Counted from the stretch's first letter, positions 23,409 through 33,213 are shown. The stretch is 36,672 nt of DNA from Sphingobium cupriresistens (GCF_004152865.1 NZ_SEOO01000033.1:1-36672); one strand, 5' to 3'. The notes: generated by a model not told the origin, from the sequence alone. Made by a program: numbers and translations.

Positions 23409-24164
23409 ATGCGCACAGGCGTGATCGCTAAGAAAGTCGGGATGACCCGTCTGTTCCAAGAGGACGGACGTCATATTCCGGTTACGGTTTTGGCCCTTGA
23501 GGGCAATCAGGTCGTGGCGCGCAAGGATGTCGACAGCGACGGCTATATCGCCGTTCAGCTCGGCGCCGGTGTCGCCAAGGTGAAGAATGTCGCCAAGCCG
23601 CAGCGTGGCCACTTCGCCAAGGCGGAGGTCGAGCCCAAGGCTCGCCTGGTCGAATTCCGCGTCGCCGAGGATGCGCTCCTCGACGTCGGCGCTGAAATCG
23701 CCGCTGACCATTTCATCGACGGCCAGCTGGTCGACGTGTCGGGTCACACGCAGGGCAAGGGCTTCGCCGGCGCCATGAAGCGCTGGGGCTTCGGCGGTAT
23801 GCGCGCCACCCACGGCGTGTCCATCAGCCACCGTGCGCATGGTTCGACCGGCAACCGCCAGGATCCGGGCCGCGTCTTCAAGAACAAGAAGATGGCCGGT
23901 CACATGGGCGACCGCGAGCGGACCCAGCAGAATCTCGAAATCGTCCGCACGGACGTCGAGCGTGGTCTGATCTTCGTCAAGGGCAGCGTTCCGGGCGCCA
24001 AGGGCACCTGGTTGACCATCAAGGATTCCGTCAAGGTTCCTCGTCCGGCCGACGTTCCCTATCCCGCCAGCCTGAAGAAGGCTGACAACAGCAACGACGC
24101 TCCGGCGAACACCCCGGCGGAAGACGCCGCGGCTCCCGAAGCGACCGAAGGCCAGGAGGGCTAA
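23409..24164 (+). CDS. rplC: 50S ribosomal protein L3
   Basis: Early-assembly 50S protein, 251 aa from ATG 23409 ([20 protein letters not shown]); a GTG one codon earlier is possible, and GGGAG serves either. The core matches the family ([26 protein letters not shown] loop near the peptidyl transferase centre). It carries a C-terminal extension of about 35 residues rich in Ala, Glu, Asp and Pro ([20 protein letters not shown]) absent in E. coli L3 (209 aa). It follows the structured leader and terminator. Confidence 0.97.
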   Translation: MRTGVIAKKVGMTRLFQEDGRHIPVTVLALEGNQVVARKDVDSDGYIAVQLGAGVAKVKNVAKPQRGHFAKAEVEPKARLVEFRVAEDALLDVGAEIAADHFIDGQLVDVSGHTQGKGFAGAMKRWGFGGMRATHGVSISHRAHGSTGNRQDPGRVFKNKKMAGHMGDRERTQQNLEIVRTDVERGLIFVKGSVPGAKGTWLTIKDSVKVPRPADVPYPASLKKADNSNDAPANTPAEDAAAPEATEGQEG

Positions 24165-24167
24165 ACC

Positions 24168-24791
24168 ATGAAGGTCAAGGTACAGACCCTCGACGCAGCG
24201 GAAGCTGGCGATCTGGAGCTTAACGACGCCGTGTTCGGTATCGAGCCCCGCGCCGACATCCTGCACCGCGTCGTCACCTGGCAGCTCGAAAAGCGTCGCG
24301 GCACCGCCCGCGGCACCCGCGAGCGTAGCGACGTCGCCCGCACCGGCAAGAAGTTCGGCCGCCAGAAGGGCGGCGGCACCGCCCGTCACGGCGATCGCCG
24401 CGCGCCGGTGTTCATCGGTGGTGGTAAGGCGCACGGCGCCCGCGTCCGCGACTTCAACCCCTCGCTGAACAAGAAGGTTCGCGCGCTGGGTCTGAAGATG
24501 GCGCTGTCGTCGAAGGTCAAGAGCGGCACGCTCACGATCATCGACAGCTTGGACGTTGCCGATGGCAAGACCAAGGCGCTGGTCGCCAGCCTTGCCAAGC
24601 TGAACCTCACCAAGGTGCTGTTCATCGACGGCGACGCGGTGAACGTCAGCTTCGCGAAGGCTTCGGCGAACATCATCGGCGTGGACCTGCTCCCCGCCGT
24701 TGGCGCCAATGTCTATGACATCCTGAAAGCCGACTCGCTGGTGCTCACCCGCGCCGCGGTCGAAAAGCTGGAGGCTCGTTTCAATGGCTAA
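24168..24791 (+). CDS. rplD: 50S ribosomal protein L4
   Basis: 207-aa exit-tunnel protein. The internal extended loop that reaches the tunnel is present ([20 protein letters not shown], then [16 protein letters not shown]), as is the C-terminal globular part. In gammaproteobacteria L4 represses the S10 operon by leader attenuation, which makes it a candidate effector for the leader before rplC here; that is inference. It starts 3 bases after rplC and overlaps rplW by 8. Confidence 0.97.
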   Translation: MKVKVQTLDAAEAGDLELNDAVFGIEPRADILHRVVTWQLEKRRGTARGTRERSDVARTGKKFGRQKGGGTARHGDRRAPVFIGGGKAHGARVRDFNPSLNKKVRALGLKMALSSKVKSGTLTIIDSLDVADGKTKALVASLAKLNLTKVLFIDGDAVNVSFAKASANIIGVDLLPAVGANVYDILKADSLVLTRAAVEKLEARFNG

Positions 24792-25101
24792 AAAGCAAGC
24801 CGGAACCGTCGACAACCGTCATTATGACGTCGTTGTCGCGCCGCACATCACCGAGAAGTCGACCCTTCTCAGCGAAAACAACGCCGTGGTCTTCAAGGTG
24901 GCGGGCACTGCCTCCAAGCCTGAGATCAAGGCCGCTGTCGAGGCGATCTGGGGTGTGGACGTCAAGAGCGTCAACACGCTGGTCACGAAGGGCAAGACGA
25001 AGCGCTGGAAGGGCAAGCCCTACAAGCGTTCGGACGTGAAGAAGGCGATCGTCCGCCTGGCCGAAGGCCAGTCGATCGATATCACCGAGGGAGTCCGCTG
25101 A
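24784..25101 (+). CDS. rplW: 50S ribosomal protein L23
   Basis: 105-aa protein at the tunnel exit, docking site for trigger factor and [23 protein letters not shown] and the loop [20 protein letters not shown] are typical. It overlaps the end of rplD by 8 bases, indicating coupled translation, and is 1 base from rplB. Confidence 0.97.
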   Translation: MAKKQAGTVDNRHYDVVVAPHITEKSTLLSENNAVVFKVAGTASKPEIKAAVEAIWGVDVKSVNTLVTKGKTKRWKGKPYKRSDVKKAIVRLAEGQSIDITEGVR

Positions 25102-25102
25102 G

Positions 25103-25939
25103 ATGGCTCTGAAGCATTATAACCCGACGAGCCCCGCTCGCCGCGGCCTGATCCTGGTCGACAAGTCCAGCCTGCACAAGGGCAAGCCCGTCAAGGCGCT
25201 GACCGAAGGCAAGCGCAAGACCGGTGGCCGCAACAACAAGGGTCATGTGACCTCGCGCGGGATCGGTGGCGGTCACAAGCAGCGCTATCGCATCATCGAC
25301 TTCAAGCGTCGCTTGTGGGATGTCGAAGGTACGGTCGAGCGTCTGGAATATGACCCCAACCGCACCGCGTTCATCGCGCTGGTCAACTATCCCGACGGCA
25401 CCCAGAACTATATTCTGGCGCCGCAGCGTCTTGCCCCCGGTGACAAGGTCATCGCGGCCAAGAAGACCGACGTGAAGCCGGGCAACGCGATGGAACTGGG
25501 TCAGATGCCGGTCGGCACGATCATCCACAACATCGAGATGAAGCCGGGCAAGGGCGGTCAACTCTGCCGTTCGGCGGGTACTTACGCCCAGCTGGTCGGT
25601 CGCGATCGCGGCATGGTGATGGTGCGTTTGTCTTCGGGCGAGCAGCGCTACATCCGTTCGGACTGCATGGGCACCATCGGCGCCGTCAGCAACCCGGACA
25701 ATGGCAACACCAACCTGGCCAAGGCAGGCCGCAACCGTTGGAACGGCATCCGCCCGCTGACCCGCGGCGTCGCCAAGAACCCGGTCGATCACCCTCATGG
25801 TGGTGGTGAAGGCCGGACTTCGGGCGGCCGTCATCCGGTTACCCCATGGGGCAAGCCGACCAAGGGTGCTCGCACTCGTCACAACAAGTCGACCGACAAG
25901 ATGATCATCCGGTCGCGTCACGCCAAGAAGAAGAGGTAA
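25103..25939 (+). CDS. rplB: 50S ribosomal protein L2
   Basis: 278-aa protein needed for subunit joining and peptidyl transferase integrity. The conserved C-terminal [20 protein letters not shown] motif with the functional His is intact, followed by [15 protein letters not shown]. Normal length. Part of the tightly packed rplC-rpsQ run. Confidence 0.98.
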   Translation: MALKHYNPTSPARRGLILVDKSSLHKGKPVKALTEGKRKTGGRNNKGHVTSRGIGGGHKQRYRIIDFKRRLWDVEGTVERLEYDPNRTAFIALVNYPDGTQNYILAPQRLAPGDKVIAAKKTDVKPGNAMELGQMPVGTIIHNIEMKPGKGGQLCRSAGTYAQLVGRDRGMVMVRLSSGEQRYIRSDCMGTIGAVSNPDNGNTNLAKAGRNRWNGIRPLTRGVAKNPVDHPHGGGEGRTSGGRHPVTPWGKPTKGARTRHNKSTDKMIIRSRHAKKKR

Positions 25940-25945
25940 TCCGCG

Positions 25946-26221
25946 ATGGCTCGTTCCGTCTGGAAAGGTCCTTTCGTGGACCTCAGCCTTCTAAAGAAGG
26001 CAGAAACGGCGCAGGACGCCGGTGGCCGCGCCCCGATCAAGACCTGGTCGCGTCGTTCCACCATCCTGCCCCAGTTCGTTGGCCTGACGTTCAGCGTCTA
26101 TAACGGCCGCAAGCATGTTCCGGTGTCCGTGAACGAGGATATGGTGGGTCATAAGCTGGGTGAATTCGCCCCGACCCGCTTCTTCCCCGGCCATGCCGCC
26201 GACAAGAAGGGCAAGCGCTGA
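25946..26221 (+). CDS. rpsS: 30S ribosomal protein S19
   Basis: 91-aa 30S head protein that contacts S13 and the A-site finger. [33 protein letters not shown] and [19 protein letters not shown] are diagnostic. Its TGA overlaps the rplV ATG by one base. Confidence 0.98.
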   Translation: MARSVWKGPFVDLSLLKKAETAQDAGGRAPIKTWSRRSTILPQFVGLTFSVYNGRKHVPVSVNEDMVGHKLGEFAPTRFFPGHAADKKGKR

Positions 26222-26607
26222 TGAGCAAGGAAAAAGCTCCCCGTCGCGTCGCCGACAATGAGGCGCTGGCCGTTGGCACGCAGATCCGTGGTTCGGCCCA
26301 GAAGCTGAACCTGGTCGCGACGCTGATCCGCGGCCGCAAGGTCGAGGACGCGCTGAACATCCTCGCCTTCTCCAAGAAGGCGATGGCTGTCGACGTGCGC
26401 AAGGTGCTGGCTTCGGCCATCGCCAACGCGGAAAACAACCATAATCTCGACGTCGATTCGCTGGTCGTCGCGGAAGCATCGGTGGGCAAGGCCTTCACCC
26501 TGAAGCGCTTCCACGCTCGCGGCCGCGGCAAGTCGACCCGTATCCTCAAGCCCTACAGCCGCGTGCGCATTGTCGTGCGTGAAGCTGGCGAAGAAGCGGA
26601 GGCGTAA
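26221..26607 (+). CDS. rplV: 50S ribosomal protein L22
   Basis: 128-aa protein whose beta-hairpin lines the exit tunnel. [20 protein letters not shown] and the hairpin [17 protein letters not shown] are typical of the family (the hairpin is the site of macrolide-resistance changes in other bacteria). The ATG overlaps the rpsS stop. Confidence 0.97.
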   Translation: MSKEKAPRRVADNEALAVGTQIRGSAQKLNLVATLIRGRKVEDALNILAFSKKAMAVDVRKVLASAIANAENNHNLDVDSLVVAEASVGKAFTLKRFHARGRGKSTRILKPYSRVRIVVREAGEEAEA

Positions 26608-26611
26608 GCAC

Positions 26612-27307
26612 ATGGGTCACAAGAGCAATCCGATCGGTCTGCGTCTCCAGATCAACCGTACCTGGGACAGCCGCTGGTTCGCCGAAGGCGCCGACTATGG
26701 TCGCCTTCTGCTGGAGGATCTCAAGATCCGCCAGTTCATCTTCAAGACGCTGCCGCAGGCCGCGATCTCCAAGGTCGTGATCGAGCGTCCGGCCAAGCTG
26801 TGCCGCGTGTCGATCTATGCCGCCCGTCCGGGCGTCATCATCGGCAAGAAGGGTGCGGACATCGAAAAGCTTCGCAAGAAGCTGGGCGCGCTGACCTCGT
26901 CCGACGTGTCGCTGAACATCGTCGAGATCCGCAAGCCGGAAGTCGATTCCAAGCTCGTCGCACAGGGCATCGCCGATCAGCTGGAACGCCGCGTGGCATT
27001 CCGTCGCGCCATGAAGCGTGCGGTGCAGTCGGCCCTGCGTCTGGGCGCCGAAGGCATCAAGATCACCTGCGGCGGCCGTCTGGGCGGCGCAGAGATCGCG
27101 CGCGTCGAATGGTATCGCGAAGGTCGCGTTCCGCTGCACACGCTGCGTGCGAACGTCGACTATGCCGAAGCCACGGCGCATACCGCCTATGGCGTTTGCG
27201 GCATCAAGGTCTGGATCTTCAAGGGCGAGATTCTCGGCCATGATCCGTTCGCGACCGACCGGCTGATGCTGGAGGCTCAAACCTCCGGCGTGCGCCCGGC
27301 GCGTTGA
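26612..27307 (+). CDS. rpsC: 30S ribosomal protein S3
   Basis: 231-aa protein at the mRNA entry channel with helicase function. The start at ATG 26612 ([20 protein letters not shown]) follows rplV by 4 bases; an in-frame upstream ATG at 26570 lies within rplV and is not used. The KH type 2 domain has [20 protein letters not shown]. Normal length. Confidence 0.98.
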   Translation: MGHKSNPIGLRLQINRTWDSRWFAEGADYGRLLLEDLKIRQFIFKTLPQAAISKVVIERPAKLCRVSIYAARPGVIIGKKGADIEKLRKKLGALTSSDVSLNIVEIRKPEVDSKLVAQGIADQLERRVAFRRAMKRAVQSALRLGAEGIKITCGGRLGGAEIARVEWYREGRVPLHTLRANVDYAEATAHTAYGVCGIKVWIFKGEILGHDPFATDRLMLEAQTSGVRPAR

Positions 27308-27328
27308 AGATAAGAAGGTAATAGCGTC

Positions 27329-27760
27329 ATGCTGCAACCGAAGAAAATGAAGTTCCGCAAGACCTTCAAGGGTCGGATCAAGGGCGATGCCAAGGGTGGC
27401 TCGGCTCTGAACTTCGGTTCCTATGGTCTCAAGGCCATGGAACCAGAGCGCGTCACCGCGCGCCAGATCGAAGCGGCCCGCCGCGCGATCACCCGCCATA
27501 TCCGCCGTCAGGGCCGGTTGTGGATCCGCATCTTCCCCGACGTTCCAGTGTCGAAGAAGCCTGCCGAAGTCCGTCAGGGCAAGGGCAAGGGTTCGGTCGA
27601 ATATTGGGCCGCCCGCGTGAAGCCGGGTCGCATCCTGTTCGAACTGGACGGCGTGCCCGGTCCGCTCGCAGCAGAGGCCTTCTCGCGCGCCGCGATGAAG
27701 CTGCCCATCAAGACCAAGGTCGTCGCCCGCCTCGGCGACACCTCGCATCTGGAGGGTTAA
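27329..27760 (+). CDS. rplP: 50S ribosomal protein L16
   Basis: 143-aa protein that contacts A-site tRNA and is added late in 50S assembly. [40 protein letters not shown] and the arginine-rich segment [20 protein letters not shown] are diagnostic; the conserved Arg/His loop that other species hydroxylate is in this region. It precedes rpmC by 4 bases. Confidence 0.97.
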   Translation: MLQPKKMKFRKTFKGRIKGDAKGGSALNFGSYGLKAMEPERVTARQIEAARRAITRHIRRQGRLWIRIFPDVPVSKKPAEVRQGKGKGSVEYWAARVKPGRILFELDGVPGPLAAEAFSRAAMKLPIKTKVVARLGDTSHLEG

Positions 27761-27764
27761 GCAC

Positions 27765-27968
27765 ATGGCGAATGTTGCAGACCTGAAGACCAAGACGGAC
27801 GACGAACTGTCGACCGAACTGAACAACCTGAAGCGCGAGCAGTTCAATCTGCGTTTCCAGGCGGCCACCAACCAGCTGGAGAAGCCCAGCCGCGTCAAGG
27901 AAGTCCGTCGGTCGATCGCGCAGATCAAGACCCTGCAGACGGAGCGTAACAGCTCCGCTGCCAAGTAA
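27765..27968 (+). CDS. rpmC: 50S ribosomal protein L29
   Basis: 67-aa two-helix protein next to L23 at the tunnel exit. The family pattern LKTKTDDELSTELNNLKREQ, FNLRFQAATNQLEKPSR and RRSIAQIKTL is clear. Between rplP and rpsQ, as in most bacteria. Confidence 0.97.
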   Translation: MANVADLKTKTDDELSTELNNLKREQFNLRFQAATNQLEKPSRVKEVRRSIAQIKTLQTERNSSAAK

Positions 27969-27980
27969 AGGAACCACACG

Positions 27981-28244
27981 ATGCCCAAGCGCGTGCTGAC
28001 GGGAACTGTGGTTTCCGACAAGACCGACAAGACGGTGGTCGTTCGCGTGGAGCGCAAGGTGAAACATGCGCTCTACGGCAAGATCATTCGCCGTTCGAAG
28101 AAGTATCACGCCCATGACGAGGGCAATGTCTACAAGGAAGGCGAGACGGTCCGAATCGAAGAGACCGCCCCGATTTCCAAGCTCAAGACCTGGAAGGTCA
28201 TCGAGCGCGTGGACACCCACAAGTCGCCGGAAACGGCGTCCTGA
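27981..28244 (+). CDS. rpsQ: 30S ribosomal protein S17
   Basis: 87-aa OB-fold protein binding the 16S 5' domain. [20 protein letters not shown], then HPLYGK-like [19 protein letters not shown] and [19 protein letters not shown]. Last gene of the S10 group; a structured 165-base gap follows before rplN. Confidence 0.97.
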   Translation: MPKRVLTGTVVSDKTDKTVVVRVERKVKHALYGKIIRRSKKYHAHDEGNVYKEGETVRIEETAPISKLKTWKVIERVDTHKSPETAS

Positions 28245-28264
28245 GGGACGGCTCGCTGAGCCTT

Positions 28265-28337
28265 TGACTCTAAATGCGACGCGGGGCTGGCCTTTTCCTT
28301 CGGAAAGGGTTACAGGCCCGCGCTTCGCGTAGAGTCA
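28265..28337 (+). promoter_or_regulatory. Long UUCG-capped RNA hairpin in the rplN leader
   Basis: The outer stem TGACTCTA (28265-28272)/TAGAGTCA (28330-28337) is followed inward by GCGA/TCGC, then a 10-position stem (28280-28289 with 28313-28322, one G-G mismatch), then an apical stem (28291-28298 with 28303-28309, one bulged C) closed by a C-TTCG-G tetraloop. Almost every base from 28265 to 28337 is paired. No T run follows, so it is not a classical terminator. It may be a processing site, protein-binding leader or stabiliser between the S10 and spc groups. A smaller CCGGG/CCCGG hairpin follows near 28365-28380. Confidence 0.65.
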
Positions 28338-28409
28338 CCGGGCTCTAGGCACGAAATTCGGAACCGCCGGGAATAACCCCGGTAGGCCAAATGAGAAGGA
28401 ACCGGATCT

Positions 28410-28778
28410 ATGATCCAGATGCAATCCAATCTTGACGTCGCTGACAACAGCGGCGCCAAGCGCGTCCAGTGCATCAAGGTGCTGGGCGGCTCGAAGCGTC
28501 GCTTCGCGGGCGTTGGCGACATCATCGTCGTCTCGATCAAGGAAGCCGCGCCGCGTGGCAAGGTGAAGAAGGGTGACGTGCATCGCGCCGTCATCGTGCG
28601 TACCGCCAAGGATATCCGCCGTGCAGACGGTTCGGTCATCCGCTTCGACGGCAACGCCGCTGTGCTGATCAACAAGAACGAGGAGCCGATCGGCACTCGT
28701 ATCTTTGGCCCGGTCGTTCGCGAACTGCGCGCCAAGAAGCACATGAAGATCATCAGCCTTGCTCCAGAGGTGCTGTAA
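28410..28778 (+). CDS. rplN: 50S ribosomal protein L14
   Basis: 122-aa protein at the subunit interface (bridge B8), also the target of the silencing factor Rsf[36 protein letters not shown] and [15 protein letters not shown] are diagnostic. First gene of the spc group; AGAAGGAA lies upstream. Its TAA overlaps the rplX ATG by one base. Confidence 0.98.
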   Translation: MIQMQSNLDVADNSGAKRVQCIKVLGGSKRRFAGVGDIIVVSIKEAAPRGKVKKGDVHRAVIVRTAKDIRRADGSVIRFDGNAAVLINKNEEPIGTRIFGPVVRELRAKKHMKIISLAPEVL

Positions 28779-29089
28779 TGAGCGCTGCTAAGATCAAGAA
28801 GGGCGACAAGATCGTCGTCCTGGCTGGCAAGGACAAGGGCCGTACCGGCGCCGTCCTCGCGGTGATGCCCAAGGACGACAAGGTTCTTGTCGAAGGCATC
28901 AACGTCCATGCCAAGCATCGCAAGCCCGATCAGGCGAACCCTCAGGGCGGCATCGAGCGCAAGCCTGCGCCGCTGCACATTTCGAATGTCGCTGTCGCTG
29001 ACAAGGATGGCAAGCCGACCCGCGTTCGTTTCGAGGACCGCGACGGCAAGAAGGTCCGCGTCGCCGTCAAGTCCGGTGAGGTGCTGTAA
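28778..29089 (+). CDS. rplX: 50S ribosomal protein L24
   Basis: 103-aa assembly-initiator protein with an N-terminal KOW motif ([20 protein letters not shown]). It then has [20 protein letters not shown]. Coupled at both ends by TAATG overlaps with rplN and rplE. Confidence 0.97.
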   Translation: MSAAKIKKGDKIVVLAGKDKGRTGAVLAVMPKDDKVLVEGINVHAKHRKPDQANPQGGIERKPAPLHISNVAVADKDGKPTRVRFEDRDGKKVRVAVKSGEVL

Positions 29090-29664
29090 TGAGCGACAAA
29101 TATATCCCGCGCTCCAAGGCGCAGTATGACGCTGAAATCGCCAAGGCGATGACCGAGAAGTTCGGTTACAAGAACGTCATGGAAGTCCCCAAGATCGACA
29201 AGATCACGCTCAACATGGGCGTGGGCGAAGCGACCCAGGACAAGAAGAAGGTCACGCAGGCCGCCGAGGAAATGGAACTGATCGCCGGCCAGAAGCCGGT
29301 CATCACCAAGGCGAAGAAGTCGATCGCGCAGTTCAAGCTGCGTGAAGGCATGCCCATCGGCGCCAAGGTCACGCTGCGCCGCGAGCGCATGTATGAATTC
29401 CTGGACCGCATGATCAACATCGCTCTGCCCCGCGTCCGCGATTTCCGTGGTCTCAACCCGAAGAGCTTCGATGGCCGTGGCAACTATGCCTTCGGCATCA
29501 AGGAGCAGATCATCTTCCCTGAGATCAGCTATGACCGTGTCGACAAGGTGCGCGGCATGGACATCATCGTGACCACCACCGCGAAGACGGACGACGAAGC
29601 GCGCGAACTGCTGCGCCTCTTCGGCTTCCCCTTCCCGCAGGAAGAAGAGAAGCAGGCGGCCTAA
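29089..29664 (+). CDS. rplE: 50S ribosomal protein L5
   Basis: 191-aa 5S rRNA-binding protein of the central protuberance. Diagnostic segments are [60 protein letters not shown] and [17 protein letters not shown]. The C-terminus is somewhat longer than in E. coli (179 aa). A 52-base gap precedes rpsN. Confidence 0.98.
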   Translation: MSDKYIPRSKAQYDAEIAKAMTEKFGYKNVMEVPKIDKITLNMGVGEATQDKKKVTQAAEEMELIAGQKPVITKAKKSIAQFKLREGMPIGAKVTLRRERMYEFLDRMINIALPRVRDFRGLNPKSFDGRGNYAFGIKEQIIFPEISYDRVDKVRGMDIIVTTTAKTDDEARELLRLFGFPFPQEEEKQAA

Positions 29665-29716
29665 TTTAGGCCCCGCTTCTCTCCCAACGCTAAAGCTAAG
29701 GAAGAGAACTTAAGTC

Positions 29717-30022
29717 ATGGCGAAACTGAGTTCGATCAACAAGAATGAGCGCCGCAAGAAGCTGGTCAAGAAATATGCCGGCCGTTATGCGAAGCTCAAG
29801 ACGATCGCGAACGATACCAGCGCAGACGATAGCGACCGTTTGATGGCGCGTCTGAAGATGGCGGAAATTCCCCGCAACGGCAACCCGACCCGCGTTCGGA
29901 ACCGCTGCGAGATGACCGGCCGTCCGCGCGCCTATTACCGCAAGTTCCGGCTCTGCCGTATTCAGCTGCGCGATCTGGCCAACAAGGGCCTGATCCCCGG
30001 CGTCACCAAGTCGAGCTGGTAA
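29717..30022 (+). CDS. rpsN: 30S ribosomal protein S14
   Basis: 101-aa S14 of the long, zinc-independent (C-minus) type: the CxxC pairs of the zinc form are absent, with only [40 protein letters not shown] starts the protein. Between rplE and rpsH as usual. Confidence 0.97.
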   Translation: MAKLSSINKNERRKKLVKKYAGRYAKLKTIANDTSADDSDRLMARLKMAEIPRNGNPTRVRNRCEMTGRPRAYYRKFRLCRIQLRDLANKGLIPGVTKSSW

Positions 30023-30034
30023 GGATATCATCTC

Positions 30035-30430
30035 ATGGCATTGACCGATCCCTTGGGTGATATGCTCACCCGCATCCGCAACGGGCAGCAGGCGAAGAAG
30101 GACAGCGTTATGTCCCCGGCGTCCAAGCTGCGCGCCCGCGTGCTCGACGTGCTTCAGCGTGAAGGCTACATCCGTGGCTATTCCGAAGAAGCCCTTGGCA
30201 GCCATCCCGGCTTGCGCATCGAGCTGAAATATTTCGAAGGCCAGCCGGCGATCAAGCATGTCGCCCGCGTGTCCAAGCCTGGTCGCCGCGTCTATTCGGG
30301 TTCCAAGGAACTGCCGATCGTGCGCAACGGCCTTGGCATCACCATTGTCTCCACGCCTCGCGGCGTTCTGTCCGATGCCGAAGCGCGCGAACAGAATGTC
30401 GGCGGCGAAGTGCTGGCGGAGGTGTTCTAA
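30035..30430 (+). CDS. rpsH: 30S ribosomal protein S8
   Basis: 131-aa primary 16S binder. [15 protein letters not shown] at the start and a C-terminal [20 protein letters not shown] followed by GGEVLAEVF are diagnostic. In E. coli S8 represses the spc operon at the rplE start; a like site was not identified here. The stop overlaps the rplF ATG by one base. Confidence 0.98.
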   Translation: MALTDPLGDMLTRIRNGQQAKKDSVMSPASKLRARVLDVLQREGYIRGYSEEALGSHPGLRIELKYFEGQPAIKHVARVSKPGRRVYSGSKELPIVRNGLGITIVSTPRGVLSDAEAREQNVGGEVLAEVF

Positions 30431-30963
30431 TGAGCCGCATCGGTAAAAAGCCGGTTGCGATCCCCGCAGGGGTGACCGCGACCATCGAAGGCGGGCAGCT
30501 GTCGGTCAAGGGGCCCAAGGGCACCCTGGCCCTGCAGATGCGCGACGAGATCAGCTATACGCTCGAAAATGACGGCATTTCGGTGCAGCCCGCCAACAAG
30601 ACCAAGCAGGCGCGCGCCTTCTGGGGTATGCAGCGGACGCTGGTGCAGAACCTGATCACCGGCGTGACCGAGGGCTTCTCCAAGAAGCTGCTCATCACCG
30701 GCGTCGGCTACCGCGCCAACTCGCAGGGCAAGAACCTGAAGCTGCAGCTTGGCTACAGCCATGACGTCGATTTCGCGATCCCCGACGGGATCGAGATCAA
30801 GACCCCGGATAACACCACGGTCGAGATCAGCGGCATCGACAAGCAGCAGGTCGGTCAGGTAGCGGCCGAAATCCGTCGCTGGCGCAAGCCCGAACCCTAT
30901 AAGGGCAAGGGTATCAAATACGCTGGCGAATTCATCTTCCGCAAGGAAGGGAAGAAGAAGTAA
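30430..30963 (+). CDS. rplF: 50S ribosomal protein L6
   Basis: 177-aa protein near the sarcin-ricin loop. [39 protein letters not shown] and the C-terminal [20 protein letters not shown] with GIKY motif are diagnostic. Normal length; one base before rplR. Confidence 0.98.
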   Translation: MSRIGKKPVAIPAGVTATIEGGQLSVKGPKGTLALQMRDEISYTLENDGISVQPANKTKQARAFWGMQRTLVQNLITGVTEGFSKKLLITGVGYRANSQGKNLKLQLGYSHDVDFAIPDGIEIKTPDNTTVEISGIDKQQVGQVAAEIRRWRKPEPYKGKGIKYAGEFIFRKEGKKK

Positions 30964-30964
30964 G

Positions 30965-31318
30965 ATGGCAAAGCTTTCCCTCTTCGCGCGGCGTCGTCGC
31001 CGCGTTCGCACCGCGCTCAAGGCTGTTTCGGGCACCCGCCCGCGCCTCAGCGTTCACCGTTCGGGCCGTCACATCTACGCCCAAGTCATCGATGACGCGC
31101 AGGGCAAGACCGTTGCCGCCGCATCGACCCTGGACAAGGACGTGCGCGGCAAGACCGGCGCCACTTCGGAAGCGGCTGCCGATGTCGGAAAGCGCGTCGC
31201 CGCCGCGGCGACCGCTGCCGGCGTCACCCGCGTCGTGTTCGACCGTGGTGGCTTCCTGTTCCATGGCCGCGTGAAGGCGCTGGCCGACGCGGCTCGTGAA
31301 GCCGGGCTGGAGTTCTGA
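30965..31318 (+). CDS. rplR: 50S ribosomal protein L18
   Basis: 117-aa 5S rRNA binder. The basic N-terminus ([16 protein letters not shown]) and [20 protein letters not shown] and [20 protein letters not shown] are typical. Two bases separate it from rpsE. Confidence 0.98.
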   Translation: MAKLSLFARRRRRVRTALKAVSGTRPRLSVHRSGRHIYAQVIDDAQGKTVAAASTLDKDVRGKTGATSEAAADVGKRVAAAATAAGVTRVVFDRGGFLFHGRVKALADAAREAGLEF

Positions 31319-31320
31319 TC

Positions 31321-32049
31321 ATGGCTGACGAAAACACCAACGAAGTCGTCGCACCCGTCGAGGGCGCAGAAGCGACAGCACCGACCGAGGGTCGTGGTCC
31401 CGGCCGTGGCCGTGGCAACCGCGGCGGCGGCGGCAATGATCGCAACCGTGGCGATCGCGGCGGCCGTGGTCGGCGCGATGATCGTCGTGGCGGCAACCGC
31501 GACGAAGATCAGGGCGAAGAACTGATCGAGAAGCTGGTCCACATCAACCGCGTGTCCAAGACCGTGAAGGGCGGCAAGCGCTTCGGTTTCGCGGCGCTGG
31601 TCGTCGTAGGCGATGGCAAGGGCCGTGCAGGCTTTGGCCATGGCAAGGCGCGCGAAGTGCCAGAAGCCATCAGCAAGGCGACCGCCGCCGCCAAGAAGGC
31701 GATGGTCCGCGTTCCGCTGAAGGAAGGCCGCACCCTGCATCATGATGGCCTGGGCCATTTCGGTGCGGGCAAGGTGACGGTTCGTTCGGCCCCGGCCGGT
31801 ACGGGCATCATCGCCGGCGGTCCGATGCGCGCCGTGTTCGAAAGCCTCGGCGTCGCTGACGTCGTGACCAAGTCGAACGGCACGTCGAACCCCTATAACA
31901 TGATCCGTGCGACCTTCGCGGCGCTGGTCGAACAGACCAGCCCCAAGTCGGTGGCGCAGCGTCGCGGCAAGAAGGTCGCCGACCTTCTGCGTCGTGGTGG
32001 TGCATCCGCTGACGTCGCGCAGGCTGATGCCGAAGCGATTGCGGAGTAA
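31321..32049 (+). CDS. rpsE: 30S ribosomal protein S5 with RGG-rich N-terminal extension
   Basis: 242-aa fidelity protein at the mRNA entry channel; E. coli S5 is 167 aa. The usual core starts at about residue 65 ([20 protein letters not shown]), with the wild-type spectinomycin loop VSKTVKGGK, then [20 protein letters not shown]. Before it is an extension of about 60 residues: an acidic stretch, then Gly/Arg repeats ([20 protein letters not shown]). The C-terminus is also extended ([17 protein letters not shown]). No better internal start exists: the ATG at 31321 follows rplR directly and codon use does not change, so the extension is probably real. Confidence 0.97.
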   Translation: MADENTNEVVAPVEGAEATAPTEGRGPGRGRGNRGGGGNDRNRGDRGGRGRRDDRRGGNRDEDQGEELIEKLVHINRVSKTVKGGKRFGFAALVVVGDGKGRAGFGHGKAREVPEAISKATAAAKKAMVRVPLKEGRTLHHDGLGHFGAGKVTVRSAPAGTGIIAGGPMRAVFESLGVADVVTKSNGTSNPYNMIRATFAALVEQTSPKSVAQRRGKKVADLLRRGGASADVAQADAEAIAE

Positions 32050-32054
32050 CTGAT

Positions 32055-32234
32055 ATGGCGAAGATCAAGATCAAGCAGATCGGTTCGCCGATCCGCCGTC
32101 CCGCCGACCAGAAGAAGATTCTGGTCGGTCTGGGCCTTGGCAAGATGAACCGTGTGGTGGAGCTTGAAGACACGGCGGAAGTCCGCGGTGCGATCAAGAA
32201 GCTGCCGCACATGGTTGCGGTCGTCGAAGGCTGA
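32055..32234 (+). CDS. rpmD: 50S ribosomal protein L30
   Basis: 59-aa protein, short but unmistakable: [51 protein letters not shown]. It starts 5 bases after rpsE and is the usual neighbour of rplO. A terminator-like hairpin follows 29 bases after its stop. Confidence 0.96.
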   Translation: MAKIKIKQIGSPIRRPADQKKILVGLGLGKMNRVVELEDTAEVRGAIKKLPHMVAVVEG

Positions 32235-32263
32235 GCCTTTCGACCCTATGAAAAGAGGCGAAG

Positions 32264-32291
32264 GAGGGGGCGACCCCTCTTTCGTTTTTTT
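32264..32291 (+). terminator. Intrinsic terminator between rpmD and rplO
   Basis: GAGGGG (32264-32269) pairs with CCCCTC (32274-32279), loop GCGA (a GNRA loop). TTTCG and seven T's follow. AAAGAGG just upstream can also pair with CCTCTTT. It is a strong terminator in the middle of the spc group, before rplO-secY-adk. Confidence 0.85.
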
Positions 32292-32341
32292 CAGAGGCGC
32301 GCTACAGGCGCGCTTCTGAAAATCCCAGCACAGGCTGGGAT
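32288..32341 (+). repeat. Two adjacent palindromic hairpins in the rplO leader
   Basis: The first stem is 15 bp (32288-32302 with 32308-32322, one G-T) with loop TACAG. Immediately after, ATCCCAGC (32322-32329) pairs with GCTGGGAT (32334-32341) around ACAG. These look like dispersed palindromic repeats and could also block 3' exonucleases. Confidence 0.75.
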
Positions 32342-32430
32342 CTCATGCCGGATGGCGCGTCCTTGCCAAAGGAAACCCCCGGTTCTCAATCGCTGGCTGC
32401 ATCCGCAAGGGCGCGTCCAGATCAACCCGG

Positions 32431-32477
32431 CCCCAGCCTTCGCTGGGGCGGCATGATTGTCCAAGGACAACCATGCC
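32431..32477 (+). repeat. Two more hairpins just before rplO
   Basis: CCCCAGC (32431-32437)/GCTGGGG (32442-32448), loop CTTC. Then GGCATGATTGTCC (32450-32462)/GGACAACCATGCC (32465-32477) with a single A-C mismatch and a two-base turn. With the pair at 32288-32341 and the terminator at 32264, the 275-base gap holds five stems. Confidence 0.7.
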
Positions 32478-32509
32478 TCGCGCGAACCAAGCGAAAGCGA
32501 GTGCACGAT

Positions 32510-33049
32510 ATGACTTTCAAACTGAACGACATCCGCGACAATGATGGCGCCCGCAAGGGCCGTATGCGCGTTGGACGCGGCATCGGTTCCGGCAAGGGCA
32601 AGACCGCCGGTCGCGGCCAGAAGGGCGCCAAGGCGCGTTCCGGCGTTGCCATCAATGGCTTCGAAGGTGGCCAAATGCCGCTCCACATGCGCATCCCGAA
32701 GCGCGGCTTCAACAACATCTTCGCGAACGACTATGCGATCGTAAACCTGGGCGCCGTGCAGAAGGCGATCGACGCCGGCAAGCTGGACGCTGCCGCGACC
32801 ATCGACCAGGCCGCTTTGAACGCCGCCAACCTGACCCGCGGTGGCAAGGACGGCGTCCGTCTGCTGGCCAAGGGCGAACTGACAGCCAAGGTCAGTTTCC
32901 TGGTCGCCGGCGCGTCGCAGAGCGCGATCGACGCCGTGGCGAAGGCCGGTGGCAAGGTCGACGTGATCGCAGTCGTTCCGGCCGCCGACAAGGCGAAGGC
33001 CAAGAAGGGCGCCACCCTGGCCGCCAAGAAGGCCGCCCATAAGGGCTGA
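32510..33049 (+). CDS. rplO: 50S ribosomal protein L15
   Basis: 179-aa late-assembly protein. The start is ATG 32510 ([20 protein letters not shown]), which matches the family; an open frame reaching back to 32345 is not coding, since it covers the hairpins. [19 protein letters not shown] and [19 protein letters not shown] are diagnostic. The C-terminus is a basic tail ([19 protein letters not shown]). The ribosome-binding site is weak (AAGCGAG). Confidence 0.97.
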   Translation: MTFKLNDIRDNDGARKGRMRVGRGIGSGKGKTAGRGQKGAKARSGVAINGFEGGQMPLHMRIPKRGFNNIFANDYAIVNLGAVQKAIDAGKLDAAATIDQAALNAANLTRGGKDGVRLLAKGELTAKVSFLVAGASQSAIDAVAKAGGKVDVIAVVPAADKAKAKKGATLAAKKAAHKG

Positions 33050-33091
33050 TCTGCCTGTCGCAGACTTGCAAGCCCAGACTTGCAACAACGG

Positions 33092-33119
33092 CCCCGCTGC
33101 CCGATATGGGTTGGCGGGG
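33092..33119 (+). terminator. GC-rich hairpin after rplO
   Basis: CCCCGC (33092-33097)/GCGGGG (33114-33119) with inner CCC/GGG around GATAT. No T run follows, so at best a weak terminator. Confidence 0.4.
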
Positions 33120-33213
33120 TCATGCGTATCGGGGGGAATCCATTTGTCGCGCAGGCGGCAACTCCCCGTTCGACACGCTGAACCCGTCCCGCTAAGGGAT
33201 GAGCGATTCCGCT

